Program-made: the position numbers and the translations under genes | Notes under the pieces: generated by a model | Databases searched by the model: none | Told to the model about the DNA's origin: nothing | What the model saw: the letters and a program-made list of their open reading frames with translations, nothing else | Shown here: positions 49,238 to 57,806 of the stretch, piece by piece | How the letters are laid out: the number at the start of each line of letters is the position of its first letter | Position numbering within the stretch: position 1 is the stretch's first letter | NCBI GenBank assembly: GCA_963764585.1 | Contig: CAVXTB010000003.1 | Location: forward strand, 744,001-808,000 | Direction: 5' to 3' | Length of the DNA stretch: 64,000 nucleotides | DNA from: JAOPZW01 sp963764585 | GTDB taxonomy: Bacteria; Actinomycetota; Thermoleophilia; Solirubrobacterales; Solirubrobacteraceae

Positions 49238-49605
49238 TGGCGCGGGTCGCCGCGCTCATCCCCGATCTGCTCTTCGGCTCCAAGGTCCAGGCGGCGCTCG
49301 AAGCGGCCGGCCACGAGGTCGACCTGATCGCCGGCGAGGTCGAGGCGTGGGACGAGGTCGGCGGCATCGACGTGCTCGTGGTCGACCTCACGAGCGCGGA
49401 TTTCGACGGCATCGGGCTGTTCGAGACGCTGGCGACCGGCGGCGAACTACACGCTGTGCGTACGCTCGGCTTCTTCGCGCACGTGCAGCCCGAGGTTCGC
49501 GAACGCGCGCTGGCCGCCGGATTCGACCAGGTGGTGCCGCGTTCGCGGATGGCCAGGGAAGGTGCAGACCTTGTCAGCCGTCTGGCGACCGATCAAAGTG
49601 GTTGA
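49237..49605 (+). CDS. Receiver-like (CheY-fold) protein, degenerate
   Basis: This 122-residue protein looks like a response-regulator receiver fold: MARVAALIPDLLFGSKVQAA, then IDVLVVDLTSADFDGIGLFE with an Asp after the third strand, then TLGFFAHVQPEVRERALAAG and FDQVVPRSRMARE. The acidic pair normally at the first strand is absent, so phosphorylation is doubtful. It is coupled to the 120-residue gene by a TGATG overlap. Similar small receiver-like proteins occur in actinobacteria without known roles. Confidence 0.65.
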   Translation: MARVAALIPDLLFGSKVQAALEAAGHEVDLIAGEVEAWDEVGGIDVLVVDLTSADFDGIGLFETLATGGELHAVRTLGFFAHVQPEVRERALAAGFDQVVPRSRMAREGADLVSRLATDQSG

Positions 49606-49666
49606 GCGCCTGCGCGCCCGGGAACACAAGTCCCCTGACGCTGCCTCAACGAGCCAGCCAGGGCAC

Positions 49667-50635
49667 ATGACGTCTCAACGGTCCACGATCAGTCTCCTCG
49701 AAGTCGACCCCGAGCTCGGGGAAGGCCTGAATCCCCAGGAGCGCTCCTCCGCCGAGCGTGTCCTGTGCGTGCCGGTGCGCGCGCTCGAACCCGGGTCCTG
49801 GGACCCGCACGAGCAGTTCGACGAGGTGCGGCCGGTCGTCGGCGTGATGCTCGTCGACGGGATCATCACGCGCGACGTCGTCTTCGCCAGGCGCACGACC
49901 ACCGAGCTGCTCGGCAGCGGGGATCTGCTGCGCCCGTGGGACGACGACGTGCAGTTCGATCCGCTCCCGTTCGCGGTGAGCTGGCAGGTGCACGTCGCGT
50001 CGCGCATCGCGATCCTCGACACACGCGTCGCGATGGCCGCCGGGCGCTGGCCGGCGATCGCCACCGCGCTCGGCGCCCGCCACATCCGCCGCGCCCGCGG
50101 CCTGGCCTTCCAGCGCGCCATCGCCCAGCTGCCGCGCGTCGACGACAGGCTGATCGTCGTGCTGTGGGCGCTGGCCGAGCGCTGGGGGCGCGTCGGGCCC
50201 GAGGGCGTCCGCCTGCCGCTCGACCTTCCGCACCGCACGCTGGCGACGCTCATCGGCGCGCGCCGCCCATCGGTCACGACCGCGCTGACCGGCCTCGCGC
50301 GCGCCGGGCTCGTCGAGCGCGTCCGCGACGGCTGGCTGCTGCACGGCGATCCGGCGGGGATCCTGCCGCAGCGCCTGCACGCCGACCGCGCGATGAGCGA
50401 GAGAAGGACCCGCTGTTCGTCGACAAGGTCCACGACATCGTCGGGCTGTACCTCAACCCGCCCGAGCGTGCGGTCGTGCTCTGTGTCGATGAGAAGTCGC
50501 AGATTCAGGCGCTGGATCGCACCGCGCCGATCCTGCCGATGCTGCCCGGCACCCCGGCCAGAGCGACGCATGACTACAAGCGCCACGGCACCTCGAGCCT
50601 CTACGCCGCGCTGGACCTCACCACCGCCAAGGTGA
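49667..50635 (+). pseudogene. Crp/Fnr-family regulator, 3' end altered by IS630 junction
   Basis: Residues 1 to about 235 look like an intact Crp-like regulator: a cyclic-nucleotide-binding-like beta domain (VGVMLVDGIITRDVVFARRT, GSGDLLRPWDDDV) and a C-terminal winged helix (LPLDLPHRTLATLIGARRPS, then GLVERVRDGWLLHGDPAG). Near 50400 the sequence changes to IS630 transposase in another frame, so the Crp frame continues through foreign sequence to 50635. Because the DNA-binding domain is complete, the product might still work. The start ATG 49667 gives MTSQRSTISLLEVDPE, typical of this family. Confidence 0.7.
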
Positions 50636-51042
50636 TCAGCGCGCTGCACTCACGCCACCGCGCGATCGAGTTCAAGAAGTTCCTGCAGACGATCGATCGC
50701 GAGGTCCCCGAGCACCTCGACGTGCACCTCGTGCTCGACAACAGCAGCACGCACAAGACGCCGCAGATCAAGCGCTGGCTGGCCGCGCACCCGCGCTTTC
50801 ACCTGCACTTCACGCCGACCTCCAGCTCGTGGCTGAACCTCGTCGAGCGCTGGTTCGGCGAGCTCACCAACAAGCTGCTCAAGCGCGGCGCGCACCGCTC
50901 CGTGCGCGCGCTCAACGCCGACATCCGCGCCTGGATCGCGACCTGGAACGAGAACCCCAAGCCGTTCGTGTGGACCAAGACCGCCGAACAGATCCTGGAA
51001 TCGATCGCCGCTACTGCAAACGAATCAATCAATCAGAACTAG
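50402..51042 (+). mobile_element. IS630-family transposase remnant, 5'-truncated
   Basis: The last 213 or so residues of an IS630 DDE transposase are intact: CVDEKSQIQALDRT with the first Asp, HLVLDNSSTHKTPQIKRW with the second, and TPTSSSWLNLVERWFGELTN with the Glu. The N-terminal helix-turn-helix half is missing, and the reading begins directly at the Crp gene junction. No terminal inverted repeat is seen at the left. The stop shares CTAG with the convergent lipoprotein gene, so the right end also appears trimmed. It cannot move itself. Confidence 0.85.
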
Positions 51043-52004
51043 AAGCCCGGCGCGAACGCCTGCGCGACGTCGGGCGGGCGCTTCGTGATGCCGAAGCGCG
51101 CCTCCCAGCGCGCCCAGGCGCGCAGCTCGGCCGGGTCGAGCTCGCCGTAGCGCGACGCGCCCTCGGTGAACGCCGGCGAGACGGCGTCGAGCTCGCGCTC
51201 GGTCGCCTGGCGCTTGACGCCCGCGCGGTCGACGAGCGCCTCGACGGCCGACTCCGGGTCGGCGATCGTCTCCTCGTAGCCGCGGCGCAGCGCCCGCACC
51301 GTCGCCGCGACGAGCGAGCGGTCGTCGCGCAGCGTCTGGCGGCTCACGCACAGCACGAGCTCGGGGTAGGGCGGCGCGGCGAAGTCGTCGACCTTGAACT
51401 CGCGGATGCCCGGGCGCTTGGCCTGCAGCTCGACGCCCTCGGCGTTCCAGAACGCGGTGGCGCCGTCGACGCGCTTGGCCAGCAGCGCCGCGACCGCTTG
51501 GAAGCCGATCGTCACCTCGTGCACCTTCGAGGGGTCGCCGCCGTCGCCGCGCACGATCGAGCTGAGCACCGCGTTGTCGGAGGGCACGCCGGTCACGCCG
51601 ACCTTCTTGCCCTCCAGGTCGCGCGGACGCGCGGTGCCGGGCTGGGCCAGCACCGCGGCCAGCGGGCGCTGGACGACCGCCATCACCCCGACGATGTCGC
51701 GGCCCTTCTCGCGCGCCAGCGCGAGGTCGTGGATGTCGAGGATCGCGAACTGGGCGCGCCCGGCGAGCAGCAGCTTGACGCTGTCGGTCGACGACGAGGG
51801 GGCCGCGACGCTGAGCGTGACGCCCTCGGCGTCGTCGTAGTCGCGCTCCAGCGCGAGGTAGATCCCGGCGTGCACCGCGTTGGGCTGGAAGTCCAGGACG
51901 AGCTTCGCGGTCTGGTTGGGCCGATCCTCCGCTGCGCGCCCGCAACCGGCCGCCACGACGGCGGCGACAAGGGCGAGCACGAGCGGCAGGCGGAGGCGGG
52001 CCAT
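51039..52004 (-). CDS. ABC transporter substrate-binding lipoprotein, NMT1/THI5-like
   Basis: This 321-residue protein has a lipobox (ALVAAVVAAGC) and a periplasmic-binding fold with LVLDFQPNAVHAGIYLALER at the start, typical of NMT1/THI5-like proteins. The rest fits too: DLEGKKVGVTGVPSDNAVL, TIGFQAVAALLAKRVDGATA. It binds a pyrimidine, sulfonate or nitrile-like ligand for uptake. No permease or ATPase gene is adjacent, which is unusual, and the IS630 remnant at its 3' end may mark a deletion of them. It is divergent from fbiC. Confidence 0.87.
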   Translation of the reverse strand: MARLRLPLVLALVAAVVAAGCGRAAEDRPNQTAKLVLDFQPNAVHAGIYLALERDYDDAEGVTLSVAAPSSSTDSVKLLLAGRAQFAILDIHDLALAREKGRDIVGVMAVVQRPLAAVLAQPGTARPRDLEGKKVGVTGVPSDNAVLSSIVRGDGGDPSKVHEVTIGFQAVAALLAKRVDGATAFWNAEGVELQAKRPGIREFKVDDFAAPPYPELVLCVSRQTLRDDRSLVAATVRALRRGYEETIADPESAVEALVDRAGVKRQATERELDAVSPAFTEGASRYGELDPAELRAWARWEARFGITKRPPDVAQAFAPGF

Positions 52005-52030
52005 CGGCGTCGGTAGGGTGTCAAACGTCG

Positions 52031-54238
52031 ATGCGCCGCCGCGTCACCTTCTCGCGCAACGTCACGCTCTCGCTCTCGCGGACCTGCCAGTGCTTCTGCA
52101 AGTACTGCGCGTTCGCGACGCACCGCCCGCACCTGCATGCACCGGACGAGGTCGAGCGGCTGCTCGACGACGCCACGCGCCGGCGGGTCAAGGAGCTGCT
52201 CGTGCTCACCGGCGAGGCGCCCGACCACCATCCCGGCGTCCGCGCGCGCCTGGCGCAGTGGGGCCACGAGGACTTCACGGCGTACGTCGTGTGGGCGTGC
52301 CAGCGCGCGCTCGAGCGCGGCCTGCTGCCGCACACCAACCTCGGCGTGCTCGAGCGCTCCGAGCTTCAGCGGCTGCGCGAGGTCACCGCGTCGCAGGGGC
52401 TGATGCTCGAGTCGGTCAACCCCGACCTCGTCGCCCATCAGGGCTCGCCGACCAAGCACCCCGAGCGGCGCCTGCAGACGATCCGCTGGGCGGGCGAGCT
52501 GCGGATCCCGTTCACCAGCGGGATCCTCGTCGGCATCGGCGAGTCCGAGGACGACCGGATGGCCTCGCTCGAGGCGCTCGCGGCCGTGCACTCAGAACAC
52601 GGCCACCTGCAGGAGGTGATCCTGCAGAACTTCGTGCCCCACCGCCGCTACTACGGCGAGGAGCCGGCCGAGATCGCCGGCGACGCGGCCGAGACGTTCT
52701 GGCGCACGGGCCTGACCGACGCGCCGCATCGCGAACTGCCGGCGTGGGCGACGCCGATCGGCATCGACGACATGAAGCGCCTGATCGCCGAGACGCGGCG
52801 CCTGATGCCGGACATCGGCATCCAGGTGCCGCCGAACCTCGCCGACTGGTGGCCCGAGCTCGTCGCCGCGGGCGCCACCGACCTCGGCGGCCTGAGCGCC
52901 AACGGCGACCACATCTCGCCCGAGCACCCGTTCCCCTCGCCCCACCAGGTCCGAAAGCGCCTGGCCGCCGACGGCGCGGCGCTTACCGAGCGCCTGTGCG
53001 TCTACCCGCGCTACATCGACGCGGAGTGGGTCGCGCAGGGCGTTCTCGACGTCATCAAGACCAAGTACTGGAGCTTCATCCCGCGCCGCGGCTCGGGCCG
53101 CACCGACGCGCGGCCGATCCGCGCCGACCTGGTGGCCGGCGCGGTCGCGCGCGGGCGCGACGGCCAGCGGCTGACCGAGGACGAGCTGACCGCGCTCTTC
53201 GCCGAGACGCGCCCGGAGGCAATCGAGGACCTGCGCCAGGCGGCCGACGAGCTGCGTGCCGAGCTGGCCGGCGACACCGTGACCTTCGTGGTCAACCGCA
53301 ACATCAACGTGTCGAACGTCTGCATCGTCGGCTGCGCGTTCTGCGGGTTCGGCCAGGGCAAGCGCTCGCCCGACGCCTACCAGCACGACCGCGACGAGAT
53401 GGTGCGCCGCGTGCACGAGGCGGTCGAGTACGGCGCCACCGAGATCTGCATGCAGTCGGGCATCCATCCCGACTGGACGCTCGAGGACTACCTGCACTGG
53501 CTGCGCGTGGTCAAGGAGGCCGCGCCGGAGCTGCACCTGCACGCCTACAGCCCCATGGAGATCGCGCACATGTGCGACATCTCCGCCCTGCCGCCCGCCG
53601 AGGTCTTCGCGCGGCTGCGCGACGCCGGCCTGGGCTCGACGCCGGGCACGGCTGCCGAGGTGCTCCACGACGGCGTGCGCGAGCGCATCAGCCCCAACAA
53701 GCTGCCGGTCGCGCGCTGGGTAGAGATCATCGAGGCCTCGCACGCCGCCGGGCTGCGCTCGACGGCGACGGTGATGTTCGGCCACATCGAGGAGCCGTGG
53801 GAGCTGGCCGAGCACATGCGCGTCGTGCGCGAGCTGCAGGAGCGCACGGGCGGGATCACCGAGTTCGTGCCGCTGTCGTTCATCCCGTTCCACACGCTGC
53901 TGGGGCGCACGCACGGCGTCGAGGAGATCTCGCGCGAGGAGAACCTCAAGCACACCGCGGTGTTCAGGCTGGCGCTGGGCCGCACGATCCCGAGCCTGCA
54001 GGCGTCGTGGGTCAAGATGGGCCTTGAGGTCGCGACCGAGGCACTGTCGTGGGGCGTCAACGACCTCGGCGGCACGCTGATGGAGGAGAGCATCAGCCGC
54101 CTGGCCGGCTCCTACCACGGCGTCAAGCTCGACCCGCCGCAGCTGATCGCCGCGGCCCACGCCGCCGGGCGCCCCGCCGCCGAGCGCACCACGCTCTACG
54201 AGCTGCGCCGCTCGTGGCCAGTGGCCGCGGCGGCGTGA
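52031..54238 (+). CDS. fbiC: F0 synthase FbiC (CofG-CofH fusion), coenzyme F420 synthesis
   Basis: This 735-residue double radical-SAM enzyme has the CofG half first (cluster motif CQCFCKYC near residue 19) and the CofH half second (CIVGCAFCGFG near residue 432). Both C-x3-C-x2-C motifs are complete. It builds the deazaflavin F0 from tyrosine and a flavin-pathway intermediate. The two archaeal proteins are fused here as in mycobacteria. Its GTGA overlap with the F420-dependent enzyme downstream, and the cofactor-loading genes facing it from 58.5 kb, make this an F420 locus. Confidence 0.96.
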   Translation: MRRRVTFSRNVTLSLSRTCQCFCKYCAFATHRPHLHAPDEVERLLDDATRRRVKELLVLTGEAPDHHPGVRARLAQWGHEDFTAYVVWACQRALERGLLPHTNLGVLERSELQRLREVTASQGLMLESVNPDLVAHQGSPTKHPERRLQTIRWAGELRIPFTSGILVGIGESEDDRMASLEALAAVHSEHGHLQEVILQNFVPHRRYYGEEPAEIAGDAAETFWRTGLTDAPHRELPAWATPIGIDDMKRLIAETRRLMPDIGIQVPPNLADWWPELVAAGATDLGGLSANGDHISPEHPFPSPHQVRKRLAADGAALTERLCVYPRYIDAEWVAQGVLDVIKTKYWSFIPRRGSGRTDARPIRADLVAGAVARGRDGQRLTEDELTALFAETRPEAIEDLRQAADELRAELAGDTVTFVVNRNINVSNVCIVGCAFCGFGQGKRSPDAYQHDRDEMVRRVHEAVEYGATEICMQSGIHPDWTLEDYLHWLRVVKEAAPELHLHAYSPMEIAHMCDISALPPAEVFARLRDAGLGSTPGTAAEVLHDGVRERISPNKLPVARWVEIIEASHAAGLRSTATVMFGHIEEPWELAEHMRVVRELQERTGGITEFVPLSFIPFHTLLGRTHGVEEISREENLKHTAVFRLALGRTIPSLQASWVKMGLEVATEALSWGVNDLGGTLMEESISRLAGSYHGVKLDPPQLIAAAHAAGRPAAERTTLYELRRSWPVAAAA

Positions 54239-55050
54239 GACACGGCCTCTACGTCGCTCCCTTCGGGGAGCTGGCCGACGTGGCCGCGCTCGCGCAGGTC
54301 GCCGCGCTGGCGGAGGCCAACGGCTGGGAGGGGCTCTTCGTCTGGGACCACGTGATGACCCACGGGGGCCTCGCCGTGGCCGATCCGTGGATCGCGCTGA
54401 CCGCCGCGGCGATCGCCACCGAGCGCATGCAGCTCGGGGCGATGGTGACCCCGCTGGCGCGGCGGCGCCCGTGGGACGTCGCGCGCCAGGTCGCGGTCAT
54501 CGACCGGCTGTCGGGCGGGCGCATGATCTTCGGCGCCGGCCTGGGCGGCGACAGCCGCCGCGAGCTGAGCGCCTTCGGCGAGGAGCGCAATCCGCGCGCG
54601 CGGGCCGCGCTGCTCGACGAGGGGCTCGAGCTCGTCGTGAAGCTGTGGAGCGGCGAGCCGGTCACCCACGCGGGGCCGGCCTACCGGCTCGACAAGGCGA
54701 TCGTGCAGCCGACGCCGCTGCGGCGCCCGCCGGTGTGGCTGGGCTGCGTCTGGCCGCACCGCCGGCCGCTGCGCCGCGCCGCGCGCTACGACGGCGTCTT
54801 CCCGGTCAGCCACGTCGAGGCGCTGACCGGCGCGGAGCTGACCGAGCTGATGAGCGTCGTCGGCGAGCACCGCGGGCAGGTGGATCCGGATCGACCCTTC
54901 GATCTGGTCGTCGTCAACCACGAGCGTCCGGACGCGGTGCGCCTGGCCGACCTGCGCGGCGCGGGCGCCACGTGGTGGCTTCAGGGCTTCGGCGAGACGC
55001 CGCGGCTGGCCGACGTGGAGGCCGCCGCGGTGGCCGGACCGCCAGAATGA
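54235..55050 (+). CDS. F420-dependent luciferase-like (LLM) oxidoreductase
   Basis: This 271-residue TIM-barrel flavin/deazaflavin enzyme reads GLYVAPFGELADVAALAQVA at the start, then GLFVWDHVMT, LGAMVTPLARRRPWDVARQV and DRLSGGRMIFGAGLGGD, all typical of LLM-class F420 enzymes. It is made from the fbiC message (GTGA overlap), which supports F420 rather than FMN as cofactor. The substrate is unknown. It is a little shorter than average (usually 280-340 residues). Confidence 0.88.
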   Translation: MRHGLYVAPFGELADVAALAQVAALAEANGWEGLFVWDHVMTHGGLAVADPWIALTAAAIATERMQLGAMVTPLARRRPWDVARQVAVIDRLSGGRMIFGAGLGGDSRRELSAFGEERNPRARAALLDEGLELVVKLWSGEPVTHAGPAYRLDKAIVQPTPLRRPPVWLGCVWPHRRPLRRAARYDGVFPVSHVEALTGAELTELMSVVGEHRGQVDPDRPFDLVVVNHERPDAVRLADLRGAGATWWLQGFGETPRLADVEAAAVAGPPE

Positions 55051-55523
55051 CGGCGATGAGCGACGGCGAACCGATCACTGCGGAGGGTCTCGAGGCCCTC
55101 AAGGCCGAGCTGGCGCGCCTGGAGGGCGACGCCCGGCGCGACATCGCGCGGCGCATCCAGGTGGCGCGCGAGCTGGGCGACCTCTCCGAGAACGCCGAGT
55201 ACCACATCGCCAAGGAGGACCAGGCGCACCTGGAGACCAAGATCCTGCGTCTCGTCGAGCGGCTGCGCAATGCGCGCGTGGTCGCGGCGCCGGTCGACAG
55301 CGAGGTCGTCGCGTTCGGCTCGACGGTGACCGTCGCGGACGAGGAGAGCGGTCGCGAGGCGACCTGGACGCTCGTCGGCCCGACCGAGGCCGACATCGGC
55401 ACGGGCAAGCTCTCGGCCGAGTCGCCGGTGGCCAAGGCGCTCATGGGCCGCCGTCCGGGCGACGAGGTCGAGGTCCATACGCCGCGGGGCGTGCGCAAGC
55501 AGCGCGTCGTCCGCCTCGGCTAG
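55047..55523 (+). CDS. greA: Transcription elongation factor GreA
   Basis: This 158-residue protein has the N-terminal coiled coil with the acidic tip (VARELGDLSENAEYHIAKED, residues about 38-57), which reaches into RNA polymerase and stimulates transcript cleavage. A C-terminal FKBP-like domain follows (GSTVTVADEESGREATWTLV, ALMGRRPGDEVEV). ATG 55047 overlaps the LLM gene stop (ATGA); ATG 55056 is an alternative. Being last in the fbiC transcript, it is probably carried along rather than functionally linked. Confidence 0.93.
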   Translation: MTAMSDGEPITAEGLEALKAELARLEGDARRDIARRIQVARELGDLSENAEYHIAKEDQAHLETKILRLVERLRNARVVAAPVDSEVVAFGSTVTVADEESGREATWTLVGPTEADIGTGKLSAESPVAKALMGRRPGDEVEVHTPRGVRKQRVVRLG

Positions 55524-56251
55524 CCGAAGAGGTCCTCGTCGACGGGCCGGACGAGCGCCGCCGCGCCGGGGCCGTCGTCATCTGTGACGTAGCGCGCCAG
55601 GCCGCGGACGATCACCGCGGGCTCGCGCGAGGTCTTGTCGCGCACGAGGTCGGCGGCGGCCGCGGCCTGGTCGGCGATCGCGATCAGCGTGGCGCGCAGC
55701 GGGTGGCCGGCGCCGTCGCGCCGCCCGCGCCAGTCGTCGAGCGCCGCGAGGCCGGCGATCCCGATCGCGACGTCGCATTGGCCGTGGCGCCACGCGCGGC
55801 CGAAGGAGTCGGCGATCACGACGGCCGGGCGCGCCGGGAGCGCGGCGCGCAGGGCGCGGGCGCTCGCGTCGGGGTCGCGCGGGAGCGTGACGACGGTGCC
55901 GGGCTCGGGTGCGTTGGACGCGTCGACGCCCGCGTTGGCGCAGACGAACCCGCGGTGGGTGCGGCAGATCAGCACGCCGCGCTGCGCACGCAGGACGGCG
56001 GCCGACTCGTCGAGGATGACCTGGACGTTGCGCGGGTCCTTGCCGTGGTCGCGCGCGAGCTCGATCGCCCGCTGCGTGGGGGTGACGTCGTCGAGGCGGC
56101 GCAGCGCGCCCTCGGCCTTCGAGACGATCTTGTGGGCGACGACGAGGACGTCGCCGGGCTCGTAGGCCTCGCCGGCGAGCAGCGCCCCGAGGTCGTCCCC
56201 CGGCCGGACCTCGGGCAGGCCGGCGAGCGCCCATGCCCGCAGCTCGCTCAC
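55520..56251 (-). CDS. cofE: Coenzyme F420:L-glutamate ligase (CofE), stand-alone
   Basis: This 243-residue protein matches CofE and the N-terminal domain of FbiB: GDVLVVAHKIVSKAEG (about residues 33-48), CRTHRGFVCANAGVDASN and ADSFGRAWRHGQCDVAIGIA. It adds glutamates to F420-0 with GTP. Unlike mycobacterial FbiB it has no C-terminal FMN reductase domain, so reduction of dehydro-F420 must be done elsewhere or by other means. GTG 56251 overlaps the cofC stop (GTGA). Last gene of npdG-cofD-cofC-cofE. Confidence 0.93.
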   Translation of the reverse strand: MSELRAWALAGLPEVRPGDDLGALLAGEAYEPGDVLVVAHKIVSKAEGALRRLDDVTPTQRAIELARDHGKDPRNVQVILDESAAVLRAQRGVLICRTHRGFVCANAGVDASNAPEPGTVVTLPRDPDASARALRAALPARPAVVIADSFGRAWRHGQCDVAIGIAGLAALDDWRGRRDGAGHPLRATLIAIADQAAAAADLVRDKTSREPAVIVRGLARYVTDDDGPGAAALVRPVDEDLFG

Positions 56252-56907
56252 CCTCCGCGGCGGTCCAGGCGCGCGAGCAGGCCGCGCGTGTGCGCGGCGC
56301 CGCCGGTGCGCGCGTCGAGCGCGGCCCGCAGGGCGGCGAGGTCCTCGGCGGTGTCGACGTCGAGCACGAGCGAGCGCGGCTCGGCGATCCGCCAGCGCGC
56401 GCCCGCCGCCGCGGCGGCCTGCTCGTGGCGCGCGCGGCTGCCGGGGCCGAAGCTCGGCGCGATCGCGTCGGGCGGCGCCAGCAGCAGCGCGTTGGTGCCC
56501 TCGCCGTGGCGGTCGGGGACGATGACGACGTCGGGCGCGCTCATCCCGCCGCCGACGAGCTCGTCGACCTCGTTGGGATCGAGCGCCGGGCAGTCGCCCG
56601 GCACGAGCAGCACGCGGTCGTACTCGCGTTCGAGCGCCCAGTCGACGCCGGAGCGCGCGGCGTGCGAGTGCCCGCGGTCGTCGTCGGGGATCGACTCGGC
56701 GTCGTACGCGCGCGCGAGGGCCTCGGCGCCGCTCTCGCCGGTGACGACGATGACCTTGTCGACGCCCTGCGCGCGGCGCAGGCCGTGCAGGACGTCGGAG
56801 ACCATCGCCTCGGCCAGCGCGCGCCGGGTGCCGGCGTTGAGCGTGCGGTCCAGGCGCTGCTTGGCGTCGTCGAAGCGCTTGATCGGCAGGACGGCGCACG
56901 TGCGCAT
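56248..56907 (-). CDS. cofC: Guanylyltransferase of F420 synthesis (CofC/FbiD)
   Basis: This 219-residue nucleotidyltransferase begins CAVLPIKRFDDAKQRLD and contains VLLVPGDCPALDPNEVDELV and PDRHGEGTNALLLAPPDAI, the CofC/FbiD signatures. It activates a three-carbon acid, phosphoenolpyruvate in actinobacteria or 2-phospholactate in archaea, with GTP for transfer to F0 by CofD. The ATG overlaps the cofD stop (TGATG). Tight coupling on both sides supports complex formation or matched expression. Confidence 0.93.
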   Translation of the reverse strand: MRTCAVLPIKRFDDAKQRLDRTLNAGTRRALAEAMVSDVLHGLRRAQGVDKVIVVTGESGAEALARAYDAESIPDDDRGHSHAARSGVDWALEREYDRVLLVPGDCPALDPNEVDELVGGGMSAPDVVIVPDRHGEGTNALLLAPPDAIAPSFGPGSRARHEQAAAAAGARWRIAEPRSLVLDVDTAEDLAALRAALDARTGGAAHTRGLLARLDRRGG

Positions 56908-57806
56908 CAGGCGAGAGTCTCCGCGAAGCGCAGGACGTCCTCGGCCACGCGGCGGCGCGCCGCGGCGTCGTCCATCCGCGTGTCGGTCTCGAGCACGCGC
57001 AGGCCGTCGACGGGCTCGTCGGCGACGATGCCGTCGAGCAGGCCGTCGTAGGCGCGCGCGACGCCGGTCGCGTTCAGCGGGAGATCAGCCCACGACATGA
57101 AAGCGTGCGTCGGGCCCTTGAGCACCTTGCCGCCGACGATGGGGGAGACGGCGACGACCGGCGCGTGGCTGGCGCGCAGCGCGCCGGCGATGCCCGGGAC
57201 GGCGAGGATCGGGCGTATCGACACGATCGGGTTCGACGGGCCGATGACGATCGCGCGCGCCTGCGCGATCGCCTCGAGCACGGCGGCCGGCGCGGTGGCG
57301 GCCTCGACGCCCGCGAGCTCGATCCCGTCGACGGGGCCCTCGCCGCGCTCGCGGATCATGAACTCCTGGAAGGGCACCCAGCGCCCGCGCGCGAGCACGC
57401 GCGTGCGCACGGGCTGATCGGCCATCGGCAGGACGCGCGCGCGCAAGCCCAGGCCGGCGGTCAGCTCGGCGATCGCCTCGGTCAGCGTCGCCCCGTCGCG
57501 CAGGCGCTCGGCGCGGCGCAGCCCGATCGCGAGGTCGCGGTCGCCGAGGTTGAACCAGACGTCGATGCCGAGCTCGCGCAGCTGCTCCATCGCGTTGAAG
57601 GTGTCGTCCTTCAGGCCCCAGCCGCGCTCGTCGATGCGGTCGGCCAGCCAGAACGCGCACAGGTCCGGATCGGGCGAGACGTAGGCGCCGTAGGCCTCGA
57701 CGTCGTCGGCGGTGTTGGCGACCACGGTCAGCTCGTCGCCGACGATGTCGAGCATCCCGCGGGCAAGCTTGGCGCCCCCAGTCCCTCCGGCGAGCACGAC
57801 GACCAT
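56907..57806 (-). CDS. cofD: 2-phospho-L-lactate/enolpyruvyl transferase (CofD/FbiA)
   Basis: This 299-residue protein has the CofD N-terminal motif VVLAGGTGGAKLARGML, then VANTADDVEAYGAYVSPDPD and AIVIGPSNPIVSIRPILAVP. It transfers the activated three-carbon unit to F0 to form F420-0 or dehydro-F420-0. The ATG at 57806 overlaps the npdG stop (TGATG). Length is normal. Confidence 0.95.
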   Translation of the reverse strand: MVVVLAGGTGGAKLARGMLDIVGDELTVVANTADDVEAYGAYVSPDPDLCAFWLADRIDERGWGLKDDTFNAMEQLRELGIDVWFNLGDRDLAIGLRRAERLRDGATLTEAIAELTAGLGLRARVLPMADQPVRTRVLARGRWVPFQEFMIRERGEGPVDGIELAGVEAATAPAAVLEAIAQARAIVIGPSNPIVSIRPILAVPGIAGALRASHAPVVAVSPIVGGKVLKGPTHAFMSWADLPLNATGVARAYDGLLDGIVADEPVDGLRVLETDTRMDDAAARRRVAEDVLRFAETLA

